Source of the DNA: Streptomyces caatingaensis
GTDB taxonomy: Bacteria > Actinomycetota > Actinomycetes > Streptomycetales > Streptomycetaceae
Direction of reading: 5' to 3'
NCBI RefSeq assembly: GCF_001187435.1
Contig: NZ_LFXA01000018.1
Location: forward strand, 496,001-560,000
DNA: 64,000 nt
Position numbers and translations under genes: made by a program. The notes below the pieces were generated by a model. That model had not been told where the DNA came from. It ran no database searches and was given only the letters and a program-made list of their open reading frames with translations. This document shows, in pieces, positions 17,193 through 25,290 of the stretch (the stretch's first letter is position 1; each line of letters opens with the position of its first letter).

Positions 17193-18629
17193 CTATTTCA
17201 CGGGCTTGACGATCAGCGCCTTGTCCCTCTTGTCCTTCTCGATGCCAGGCAACGCCTCCTCGAAGCGCGCCGACAGGTACAGGGTGTCATGGGCAAGTGT
17301 GACGAAGGGCGTCGAAGGTGTCCGCTCGTCGGGGGTTGGCGGGTAGCGGCGGATGATGCTCTGCCGGCCGGTGACCGGGTCGAAGCGGAAGAGGGTGCTG
17401 GGGTCGTAGATGTTCCCGGAGGAGTAGGCATAGATGCCAGGCGTGTCGGGAGAGTCCACGGGGAGATACTGCTGGATGTACCCGGTGCTGGTGTGCTCCC
17501 ACAGTCGCTTGCCACTGGTGAGCGACCACGCGACGATCTTGTTGTGATCCTTGCCGCTCTCGCGGTCCTTGGAGTCCATGGTGGTGATGGCGGCCAGGAC
17601 ATCACCGACGATGCGGATGTCGGGCAGCTGGCTGCCGTTGTCGACGTGCCGGAAAGTGCGGTGCTCCGGGCCGGGTGCCAGGCTGCTGCGCGGACGCCCG
17701 GCATCGTCCAGAACGTGCATACGCAAGAGCCCGTCGAGCGGCCGGTCTTTGTCGGGCATGCTGTAGATGACGGGGGATGTGGCCAGAACTTCGGTCAGCT
17801 CTCCGTCCTTGCCGTCCACCCGGTGCTTCCAGCGACTGTGGCCCGTGGCCGGATCCACGGCTGCCACGTAGTAGGGATCGCCGTCGGCTCTGCCTGTGGA
17901 GCAGCGCTCAAGACGTATCAGCGTCTTGCCACCGGTGTATCCGCGACCTGTGCAGTCGTCATGTGAGTCCTTGGGCTGATAGACCGAGTTCCCGTCCTTC
18001 CAGAGGGACTTGCCATCGCTCACCCGGAATGCCTCGGCGATGCGTTGATCCGCCTCGAGGACAACGACGTCCCCGGTGCGTGCGATGCGTACCCCTTTGC
18101 CGGCCACCCAGTCACTGTGCTCAAGAGTGTGCTCCCACAGCACTTTTCGTCGGGACAGGTCCACAGCGTAGAAGTGATCACAGGTGCGGTCCTGCCCATA
18201 GGCCAGAACGAGGACGTTGTCGCTGGTGTCAGGGGAGGTCTGGCACATCGCTGTGCCGGATCCGGGGGTCGATATGCCCCACTGTTGCCGACCCGTGGCA
18301 CGGTCGAGCCCTACCAGCCCCTCCGGAAGTGCCTTGATCACGGTCTGTCCCTGGAACCACAGGCCTTGGACATCTGTCCCGCCGCCCGCCAGCCCGTAGG
18401 ACTTGTCAGCCAGACTCCATGAGGTCGTGGGTGTTGTGCTCGCCGTCCCGGTCCGGTCGGTGCCCGCCTTGTCGCCGGAAGGGCGCAGCAACCACACGCC
18501 GGTGAGGACAGCGGCCACCAGGACCAGACTGCAGAGCCCGATCAGCGACAGCAACAGGATGCGGCTCTTGCGATGGGGGGCGGGTGGTCGGGGCGGGGCC
18601 GGAGGCGTGATCACGTAGTCGTTGCTCAC
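17193..18629 (-). CDS. Membrane-anchored PQQ-like beta-propeller protein
   Basis: A 478-residue protein: a Pro-rich cytoplasmic start, one transmembrane helix (RILLLSLIGLCSLVLVAAVL) and a large extracellular domain. That domain has repeated propeller blades such as GLVGLDRATGRQQWG, YAVDLSRRKVLWEH, AAVDPATGHSRWKH and VAWSLTSGKRLWEH, the pattern of PQQ/YncE-like repeats. These usually act as binding scaffolds. The GTG at 18629 overlaps the stop of the upstream metallopeptidase-like gene (GTGA), so the two were co-translated before the IS insertion. No quinoprotein enzyme motif is visible. Confidence 0.85.
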   Translation of the reverse strand: MSNDYVITPPAPPRPPAPHRKSRILLLSLIGLCSLVLVAAVLTGVWLLRPSGDKAGTDRTGTASTTPTTSWSLADKSYGLAGGGTDVQGLWFQGQTVIKALPEGLVGLDRATGRQQWGISTPGSGTAMCQTSPDTSDNVLVLAYGQDRTCDHFYAVDLSRRKVLWEHTLEHSDWVAGKGVRIARTGDVVVLEADQRIAEAFRVSDGKSLWKDGNSVYQPKDSHDDCTGRGYTGGKTLIRLERCSTGRADGDPYYVAAVDPATGHSRWKHRVDGKDGELTEVLATSPVIYSMPDKDRPLDGLLRMHVLDDAGRPRSSLAPGPEHRTFRHVDNGSQLPDIRIVGDVLAAITTMDSKDRESGKDHNKIVAWSLTSGKRLWEHTSTGYIQQYLPVDSPDTPGIYAYSSGNIYDPSTLFRFDPVTGRQSIIRRYPPTPDERTPSTPFVTLAHDTLYLSARFEEALPGIEKDKRDKALIVKPVK

Positions 18630-19765
18630 CGTAGGGTCCCCCTCACGTACTCGGCCCATTCGGCCTGGAATCCGCTCTTGTCCTTGCCGGTCGCCTCGCG
18701 CAGCTGTTCGTCCAGATCGGACGGCTGGCCGTAGTGCGCTGCGGCGAAGGCGAGCGCCTTCTTCTTGCCGTACCGGTCCGCCATGAAGCCGATCGCGAGC
18801 CGCCCTTGCTCGTAGTTAGCGGCCTGCCTGACCGAGTCCTTGCTGTAGAAGGTGATCAGATCAGGAAGGAGGCCGTTGAACCCGCTGCGTTGAAGCGCCG
18901 TGTGCATGCCGCGGTCGTCCGATCCCGTGGAGGCGACGTACTCGGCCAGGCCCTCCACCACCCAGGGCTCCGGTCCTCCCAGCGAACCGACTGCCGTCGG
19001 GCCCGTCAGCGGCTCCAACAGCGCGTGCACCATCTCGTGCTTGCCGACTCGCGCGTCTGTCACACGACTGACCACCCGCGCGCCGGCCACGGACTGCTGC
19101 GCGCCGAGGACGTCGGCCTTCATGGGGATGGTGACGCCGTCCTCGCCCCGGTCCTGGCCACCCTGGCCGTACAGGGCCGCCGCCTTCTTCGTATCCGGCT
19201 CGTAGACAAGAGCGAAGCCCGGTGAGGCCGGACGTCCGGGCCCGTCCGCCTTCCAGAGAGCCAGGACCTCGTCACCGGCCTTCTGCAAGTCTCCCTTTGC
19301 CGCGTGAAGTTCGCGTGCGTGGGAGGCGTCGCTCATCAGCACCATGTGGTCGGACCGCTCTACGGTCATCTCGTCGTACATGTCCCATGGAGCCGGGTAC
19401 GCCATCATGGTGTCCGGGTCCGACTCCAGCGACTTGGTATAGGGCGTGCCGGTCACTTTCTTGATCACAAGCTTTGCCGAGGCCGATGAACGTGTCACCG
19501 TCCACCGGTACCCCTCGGAGACCGGTGCGAGGTCCACACCCGGTATGCGGTGGGCGAAGGACACATCGACTGTGGTTTCGAGCGGTCCTCCCAACACGCT
19601 CGACCTGCGGCCGCTACTGCTTGTCACCCGGAATCCGGTCGAATTGCGATCGAAAGGAACCTTCCGCAAGTTGCGGAAGACATGACGTTGCTGCTCCTTC
19701 ACATCGTCCGCGAACGGCGCGACGAACTCGTCCTCATCCCCGGCCGCCAGTGCACGTGACCGGTC
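18626..19765 (-). pseudogene. Metallopeptidase-like membrane protein, C-terminal fragment (IS-interrupted)
   Basis: This is the larger part of a gene split by the IS481-family element. It carries a zinc-peptidase motif HEMVH (bases 19025-19039) followed by WVVEGLAEYVAS, whose Glu would be the third ligand of a gluzincin. In frame upstream it reads SRALAAGDEDEFVAPF up to the 7-bp target duplication ACCGGTC (19759-19765). Joining it to the fragment at 21749-21974 after removing the IS and one duplicate restores one 452-residue frame, with HEMVH starting at residue 316. A GTG at 19700-19702 could still start a shortened product, but without the membrane anchor. Confidence 0.85.
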
Positions 19766-19776
19766 TGTCGTGTGGG

Positions 19777-19845
19777 GCCTCAGGAGATAGGTGACAGAAG
19801 AGTCTCGGGAGATCCTTGACGGGCGTCTCGGGACATTCTTGACGG
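19777..19845 (+). repeat. Left-end array of three 21-bp repeats in the IS
   Basis: Three related 21-mers start at 19777, 19802 and 19825. The last two differ at only two positions (GTCTCGGGA-N4-CTTGACGG core), and the first is more diverged. Spacing is 25 and 23 bases. They are probably transposase-binding sites. The same unit recurs inverted at the right end (21672-21737). Confidence 0.7.
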
Positions 19846-19876
19846 TGGCTCGGCTGCTCCTCGATCATGAGTTGCT

Positions 19877-21667
19877 GTGGCAGAGGGGGATGAGTCCGGA
19901 GAGCACGGCCCTGCATGGCTCGTCGAGCAGCGGTACCGGGCGGTACTTGAGGTGCTCGACGGTTCGCCGGTCAGCGAGGTGGCCGTCCGGTACGGCGTGT
20001 CACGCCAGGCGATCTATACGTGGAAGGCGAAGTACGAGGCCGAGGGGCTGGAAGGGCTGCGGGAGAAGTCCCGGCGCCCGCGAACCAGCCCGACCCGGCT
20101 TCCCGCCGAGGTGGAGGCCCTGGCGTGTGAGATGCGCCGGGCAAATCCGCGCTGGGGTGCCCGGCGGATCGCCTACGAGATCGCGAAGGCCGGCTCTGCC
20201 GGTGCACCATCGCGGGCGACGGTGCACCGCGTCCTTGAACGCAACGGGCTCATCCGGCACCAGAAGCAGCAGCACCGCCGCAAGTACAAACGGTGGCAGC
20301 GCGAGACGCCGATGCACCTGTGGCAGATGGACCTGGTCGGCGGGATATACCTGGCCGACGGCCGCGAGTGCAAGATGCTCACCGGGATCGACGACCACTC
20401 CCGGTTCGTCGTCATCTCCACCGTCCTGGCGGTGCCCTCCGGCCGGGCCGTCGCCGACGGGTTCGTGCGTGCGATGCGCACTTACGGGGTGCCGGCCGAG
20501 GTCCTCACGGACAACGGCAAGCAGTTCACCGGGCGGTTCACCAAGCCCCGGCCGGCCGAGGTGTTGTTCGAGCGTGTCTGCCGGGAGAACGGTGTCACGG
20601 CCAAGCTGATCAAGCCGTACTCGCCGACCACGACGGGGAAGATCGAGCGTTGGCATCAGACGCTGCGGAGGGAACTGCTGGACGTCTCCGGCCCGTTCGC
20701 CGACCTGCCCGCGGCACAGGCCGCGGTCGACGCGTGGGTCCACACCTACAACACCGCCCGGCCCCACCAGGCCCTGGACATGGCCACACCCGCCAGCCGG
20801 TTCCGGCCCAACCCCCAGCCAGAACCAACGATCGTCGCCTCTCCGGCGCCTGCCGAGGAACCAGTCGTCGCGGCAGGGCCGCCGGGACCGCCCACCCTGC
20901 TCGTGCCGACGTCGGCGCCGGCCGTGGAGTTCGAGACCGTCGTCGCCGCCACGGGCCATGTCGGAGTCCTGCCGCGCGTGCAGCGCGTCAAGCTCAGCAA
21001 GGACTACGCAGGCCGCCGGGCGCGGGTGTGGGCCGACGAGCACACCGTCCACATCACCATCGACGGCGAACTGGTCCGAAGCGCCGCATCGTGCCTGGAC
21101 GCCGGGAACCTGCGCGAGCTCTCGATGCGCGGGGCCGTGCCTGCCGGACCACCGCCGGCTGCCCCGGCCGCAGCCCGGGCAGGACGTCTGGAGCCCGGCA
21201 CGGTGATCGAGGTCGACCGGAACATCGACCAGAGCGGCATCGCCAGCCTCGGCAAGGTCCCGGTGACGATCGGCTACGAACTGGCCAGCCGACGCGTCAC
21301 GTTGCGCCTGGACGGCCACCTGCTGCACGTCGTTCACGACGGCGTGCTCGCCAAGACCCTGCCCGCCCCCATCGACGCCGACCAACGCGCTGGGCTCCGC
21401 GGAGCCAGAATCGTCACCGGCGAGCTTCCCCCATCCGCCACCGGGGCAATTCACGTCGAACGCAAGGTCCCCACCGACGGCGTCATCATGGTCGCCCGCC
21501 AGCGGCTCCGCGTCGGCCGCACCTACGCCGGCGAGATCGTCACGGTCCACGTCGAGGACACGTACTTCCGCATCACCCTCAACGGCGCCGACCTGTCGCT
21601 TCACCCACGCAAGGAACAGCATCCCGTCACCCGCTTCAGGGCCAAAATCCACGCCCCGAAGCTCTGA
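19877..21667 (+). CDS. IS481-family transposase with three C-terminal beta repeats
   Basis: The 596-residue transposase has an N-terminal helix-turn-helix (SEVAVRYGVSRQAIYTWKAK), a second HTH-like region, then an RNase H-fold integrase core. The catalytic triad is Asp152 (WQMDLV), Asp212 (LTDNGKQF) and Glu257 (TGKIERWHQ). Family members commonly end soon after the NTARPHQALDMATP motif. This one continues for about 270 residues with three related units: VQRVKLSKDYAGRRARVWAD, VTIGYELASRRVTLRLDG and RQRLRVGRTYAGEIVTVHVE. These resemble the small beta-barrel of Mu-type transposases. GTG start. Confidence 0.93.
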   Translation: MAEGDESGEHGPAWLVEQRYRAVLEVLDGSPVSEVAVRYGVSRQAIYTWKAKYEAEGLEGLREKSRRPRTSPTRLPAEVEALACEMRRANPRWGARRIAYEIAKAGSAGAPSRATVHRVLERNGLIRHQKQQHRRKYKRWQRETPMHLWQMDLVGGIYLADGRECKMLTGIDDHSRFVVISTVLAVPSGRAVADGFVRAMRTYGVPAEVLTDNGKQFTGRFTKPRPAEVLFERVCRENGVTAKLIKPYSPTTTGKIERWHQTLRRELLDVSGPFADLPAAQAAVDAWVHTYNTARPHQALDMATPASRFRPNPQPEPTIVASPAPAEEPVVAAGPPGPPTLLVPTSAPAVEFETVVAATGHVGVLPRVQRVKLSKDYAGRRARVWADEHTVHITIDGELVRSAASCLDAGNLRELSMRGAVPAGPPPAAPAAARAGRLEPGTVIEVDRNIDQSGIASLGKVPVTIGYELASRRVTLRLDGHLLHVVHDGVLAKTLPAPIDADQRAGLRGARIVTGELPPSATGAIHVERKVPTDGVIMVARQRLRVGRTYAGEIVTVHVEDTYFRITLNGADLSLHPRKEQHPVTRFRAKIHAPKL

Positions 21668-21671
21668 CGCG

Positions 21672-21737
21672 CTGTCCAGCATCACCTGAGACCGTCATCG
21701 ATGTCGTGAGGCCAAGCTGTCAACAAAGTCCTGAGCC
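21672..21737 (-). repeat. Right-end array of three 21-bp repeats in the IS
   Basis: Three diverged copies of the left-end unit, in inverted orientation, begin at 21672, 21692 and 21717. I count about 14-16 of 21 positions matching the complement of the left repeat. Symmetric triple sites at both ends suggest a multi-subunit transposition complex (inference). Confidence 0.55.
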
Positions 21738-21748
21738 CTCACACGACA

Positions 21749-21974
21749 ACCGGTCCTGGGCAAGGCTGCTCAAGTCCGTGGTGCTGATGACCGTTGCCGA
21801 GTCGGCCGTCGGCCTCGCTTTACCCGCACCCTTGACCGCCTTCCCGCTGCCGCTGTGCCGACCGGCGATCACTCCCACGGCTATCAGTGCGACGACGGCC
21901 AGGGAAGCCACGACCACCAGCACGATCTTCAAGTTCCGATTCGCCGGAGCGGTCTCCGGCACCATGCCACTCAT
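21749..21974 (-). pseudogene. Metallopeptidase-like membrane protein, N-terminal fragment
   Basis: This is the first 75 codons of the IS-interrupted gene. The ATG at 21974 follows GAGAGG with a 6-base gap; a GTG three bases earlier is an alternative. It encodes a short cytoplasmic start and a transmembrane helix (NLKIVLVVVASLAVVALIAV), then ATVISTTDLSSLAQDR up to the duplication. The next residues, SRALAAGDED, are found across the IS at 19758. The intact protein would be a membrane-anchored extracellular metallopeptidase-like protein upstream of, and coupled to, the beta-propeller gene. Confidence 0.85.
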
Positions 21975-22303
21975 CACTCACCTCTCGATAGCTCCATGTA
22001 CATGGCAAGGGTCTTTCCTGGCACGCGCATCAGACGTGACCGATCACCCTGGGTCACGGCAATTGGGCAACGCGTCGCCGTAGAGGTGGGATCGGCGGCA
22101 GCCGGCAGCATGACGGCGTTGCGCCATGGCCGGCTGCTGCCGGTTGCAGGCACACTTTCCGCCTAGGCGTCAGAGGGTGTGCTGCTGCTCACGGAGCTTG
22201 CTGGCGGACGCGTGCCGGCATGTCCTCCGCGCGGACTTGCGGCAGACGAGCTGCGCCCCTGGCGGTAATGTCGTTGGCCCCCTGAACCCGTGGCGACTCG
22301 GCT

Positions 22304-22336
22304 GCGGTGTGCGGCTGCTCCACAGCCGCACACCGC
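22304..22336. repeat. Perfect 14-bp hairpin in the long intergenic region
   Basis: The arms GCGGTGTGCGGCTG (22304-22317) and CAGCCGCACACCGC (22323-22336) pair without mismatch around a 5-base loop. It lies in the 667-base gene-free stretch 21975-22641 between divergent genes. No coding frame there is convincing. Function unknown; a terminator or a structured leader are possibilities. Confidence 0.55.
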
Positions 22337-22426
22337 CAAAACGCTGATTGCTGTGTCCCGTCCATCCGGTGCGCCATCATGCGACACGCCCGACGAGGGT
22401 GGAAGTGGCTTACCTCTCAAGGCACT

Positions 22427-22444
22427 TGAGTATGCGTACTCATG
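22427..22444 (+). promoter_or_regulatory. Copy 2 of the TGAGTA-N4-TACTCA palindrome (perfect)
   Basis: TGAGTATGCGTACTCATG contains perfect inverted TGAGTA/TACTCA halves around TGCG. It lies 198 bases upstream of the WXG-like gene at 22642. About 20 bases further on are two GCATGT words spaced 10 bases apart. Its role is unknown; it is probably a regulator binding site. Confidence 0.6.
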
Positions 22445-22641
22445 CGCCGTGAGATACCTTGCCGTATGCATGTGACTGCATGTTATCGCCCCGGTACAAG
22501 CAGTCGGCGTCGCAGGTGGCGTGCGGTGTTGTCCGGAGACACCGATGCCCGCACGCAGACGAGGAAGTACGTCGGTTGAGCAGGACGGCAGCGTGATGTG
22601 CAAGGTGCTGTCGTCGACCACGGAGGTCCGGAAGGATAGCC

Positions 22642-22980
22642 ATGTCCAGCGGAGATCTTGGCAAGTTGAGGACGAACGAGCCGGGCAAGGAAGCGGCTGT
22701 CAAGGCACTTGCGGGGGACATCCAGCCCGGCGTCGACGCGGCCGGCATGACAGCGGACGAGGCCAACGGGAAGGTCGCGTCGGCGCTTCATGGATGGGCC
22801 ACGGGCTCGGGACTGAAGGACGTCCAAGATGAGTGGGGGCGACAGGTGAAGGCCCTCCAGGCGCGGCTCACCGCAGACAGGAACGCACTTCAGCAGGCAC
22901 TGAAGGGATTCGTCACGTACGACCGCAGGACCGCTTCTCTCCTCGAGAGGTTCCAGGTCGGATCGGATCAGGCCAAGTAG
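22642..22980 (+). CDS. Small WXG100-like protein
   Basis: A 112-residue helical protein typical in size for the WXG100/Esx superfamily. It shows a turn at LHGWATGSGLKDVQDEWG (residues 49-66) between two amphipathic helices, the second being VKALQARLTADRNALQQAL. The ATG has GGAAGG 6 bases upstream. It is followed 18 bases later by the 763-residue gene, with which it probably forms a secreted pair, by analogy with type VII substrates. The motif is a loose match, so the superfamily call is moderate. Confidence 0.78.
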   Translation: MSSGDLGKLRTNEPGKEAAVKALAGDIQPGVDAAGMTADEANGKVASALHGWATGSGLKDVQDEWGRQVKALQARLTADRNALQQALKGFVTYDRRTASLLERFQVGSDQAK

Positions 22981-22998
22981 GCACGTTCGGAGTTTTGC

Positions 22999-25290
22999 AT
23001 GCTGTCGTATCAAGAAGCCGTGACGGTGAAGCTCGACTCGCTCTCCTCGGCCGCCGCCAAGTGGGATGAGATGGCCCAGGCATTCCATGGAGTCGAGTCC
23101 GTCTATCGAAGCAAGGTGCTGTCCGTGTCGACGGACGGCATATGGGTGGGGCATGCCGCCGATGCGTCGTACGGCCGGTTCACCGGCACGCGCGAGCAGT
23201 TGACCGCCGCGCAGACCCAGGCCAAAGCGATCGCGTCCCTGCTGCGGGATGCACACTCGCAGCTCACCACCCTCGTCCAGAAGGTCAAATCCCTTGTTTC
23301 CGAAGCCCGGAAGGAGGGCATGCACATCGACAGCGAGGGCCGAGCCACCTTCGACTTCAGCAAGGTCAAGCCCACGCGGAACGATCCCGACTACCCGGCC
23401 TTCCTGAGCAAGTGCCGTGAGGCCGAGGCTTCGTGGACAGAAGCCATAAAGAAGGCGGTGCAGGCGGTCGACGATGCGGATCAAGGTGTCAAGTACGCCC
23501 TCCACCAGGCCGCAGATATCCACCCCAACTCTGTCTTCCACGACTTCAACGCCAAAGCGGTCGGTGACATCGAGGTCTATGAAGCGCGTGAGGCGAAGGC
23601 TTACGCAGACCGGATTATTCGTGGTGACAAGCTGAACGCCTCGGAGCGGGCGGAGTTGGCGAGGCTGTATCGGGACAATGCCAACGATCAGGTCTTCAGC
23701 CGTACGATGCTGGACTCGCTCGGCCCTGAGAACACCCTCAAACTTGCCAACAAGTTCAACGATCTCGCGTACTTCGACGACGCCGATAACAAAAAGGACT
23801 ACCTGAACTTGGAGAAGGGGCTGGCCGACACCGTCAACAGCGCGACCAGGATACCAGAATTCAAGGGTTCTGACGGCAAGGTGATTCCGTACGGCAGCAA
23901 GGCGTACCGCCAAGCCCTGAGAAGCTGGTCCGGGACAAAGGAGGGGGAGTTTTACGGTAGATGGCGAGAAGGTATGAGAAAGGCAGGGGTTGAACAGTAC
24001 GATCTCGAGGTGGCGGAGGGAAGGCCTGCCGGATTCAAGGGGAGTGGGCAACAGGTCCGAGGCTACCAGAGCCTGGTCACTCTGATGAAGCACGCTGACG
24101 GGGTTTCGCCGCAGTTCCTGTCCGACATCGCTGATGACATGATCGCGGTCGAGAAGAAGGACAAGAATATCTGGGATCTCTACGGAAACTACGGCGACAA
24201 GAGCCGGAGTTGGTTCGCACATGACCCTGTGGACGAAGTTCTCGGAATCATGAGTCGCGACCCGAAGACGGCCACCGCCTACCTCGATCCTGGAGCGGGC
24301 GGGGAGGGCACGGGGCAGCGTGGCAACGACCGGCTTCACTACCTGCTCAAGGAGCGGGACTGGAACGTTGTCAGTGACACGCAGCCGTCGGGAATCAGGG
24401 ACCACGGGGCGGGGAATCTACTGCACAGCGCCCCTGACTTGGAAGCTGTGAACGGTCGAAAGGGGCTGGGGGCAGCCATCGAAGCGGCAGCGACCGGTTC
24501 ACCGCCCGGCAGTGGGCAGCATCATGGGGGAAAGCACACCATCGAGGAGGCTCGGGTCCTTCAAGGTGCCCTCAACGCGCTCGACGAAGGTGGCGGCGCG
24601 GATTCGGTGCACAAGAACCTTCAAGCACCACTTGCGCGCACACTGGTCGATTACTCCGCAGATACTCATCGCATCCTCGGTGGGAACCAGGAGTACGTAC
24701 CCGAGGACGGCGGGCATATCCACGTCCCAGGACGAGTTCTGGTCAGGACTCTTCGTGGAGTATCCGATTCCCCGGAGAACTTTACGATGCTTTATGAGGC
24801 CGAGAGGCTTCAGGCGGCGTACGATCTGCATAATGCCGAGACGCAGCCGGGTGTGGATTGGAGGAATCGTGCCCGTAATGTGGGGCTGGGCATGGGTGCC
24901 TTCAATGCAATAAGCACCGACATTCTTTTCGATGCCCGTGATGCGCGAAAGAGCTGGGCGGACGACGTGGCGAAATATGTCTATCATGGTGGCGGCGCTC
25001 CGATAACCCTTCTCCCCGGCCTGGGAGATGCTGCTCAGAGGGTTGTTGACATCGCTACCTATGATTGGGGAAACGATATCAAGTCGGAGGCGGAGGAGGT
25101 TGGGAAAGTCGAATCATCCAAGAGGCTTGAAGGTAGCAGAAATGCGGCACGCGATCTGATTGACAGCTGGGCGCGAGCATGGGGAAGGGATCCTGGTACG
25201 GACGCCCACGTCAGTGAACTCCGGCATGAAATGGGGCAGTCCTTCGGTGTGAGTCGAAGAGACGTCATGAATTACTTGGGCCGGGAATAA
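22999..25290 (+). CDS. Large helical type VII-associated protein, possible secreted substrate
   Basis: The 763-residue protein has an N-terminal helical domain with a WXG-like turn (DGIWVGHAADASYGRF, about residues 47-62) and long coiled segments to about residue 160. A mostly helical remainder follows; I cannot name its domains. It contains no membrane segment of note and no enzymatic motif I recognise. The gene is less GC-rich than its surroundings (AAG, GAT and ATT codons are common), as expected for acquired or fast-evolving genes. Its TAA overlaps the ATG of the next gene by one base, so the two are coupled. Confidence 0.8.
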   Translation: MLSYQEAVTVKLDSLSSAAAKWDEMAQAFHGVESVYRSKVLSVSTDGIWVGHAADASYGRFTGTREQLTAAQTQAKAIASLLRDAHSQLTTLVQKVKSLVSEARKEGMHIDSEGRATFDFSKVKPTRNDPDYPAFLSKCREAEASWTEAIKKAVQAVDDADQGVKYALHQAADIHPNSVFHDFNAKAVGDIEVYEAREAKAYADRIIRGDKLNASERAELARLYRDNANDQVFSRTMLDSLGPENTLKLANKFNDLAYFDDADNKKDYLNLEKGLADTVNSATRIPEFKGSDGKVIPYGSKAYRQALRSWSGTKEGEFYGRWREGMRKAGVEQYDLEVAEGRPAGFKGSGQQVRGYQSLVTLMKHADGVSPQFLSDIADDMIAVEKKDKNIWDLYGNYGDKSRSWFAHDPVDEVLGIMSRDPKTATAYLDPGAGGEGTGQRGNDRLHYLLKERDWNVVSDTQPSGIRDHGAGNLLHSAPDLEAVNGRKGLGAAIEAAATGSPPGSGQHHGGKHTIEEARVLQGALNALDEGGGADSVHKNLQAPLARTLVDYSADTHRILGGNQEYVPEDGGHIHVPGRVLVRTLRGVSDSPENFTMLYEAERLQAAYDLHNAETQPGVDWRNRARNVGLGMGAFNAISTDILFDARDARKSWADDVAKYVYHGGGAPITLLPGLGDAAQRVVDIATYDWGNDIKSEAEEVGKVESSKRLEGSRNAARDLIDSWARAWGRDPGTDAHVSELRHEMGQSFGVSRRDVMNYLGRE

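Larger units (their letters stand above)
19766..21748 (+). mobile_element. IS481-family insertion sequence, 1983 bp
   Basis: The element is bounded by 20-bp inverted repeats, TGTCGTGTGGGGCCTCAGGA at the left and TGTCGTGTGAGGGCTCAGGA (read inward) at the right, with two mismatches. Both flanks carry the target duplication ACCGGTC (19759-19765 and 21749-21755). It holds one transposase gene and arrays of related 21-bp repeats at both ends. It interrupts the metallopeptidase-like gene in frame. The matching duplicates suggest a fairly recent insertion. Confidence 0.92.

Noticed and set aside
22163..22621. Minus-strand open frame in the gap before the WXG-like gene
   Set aside because: It runs through the palindrome and the hairpin, has mixed composition and no ribosome site.
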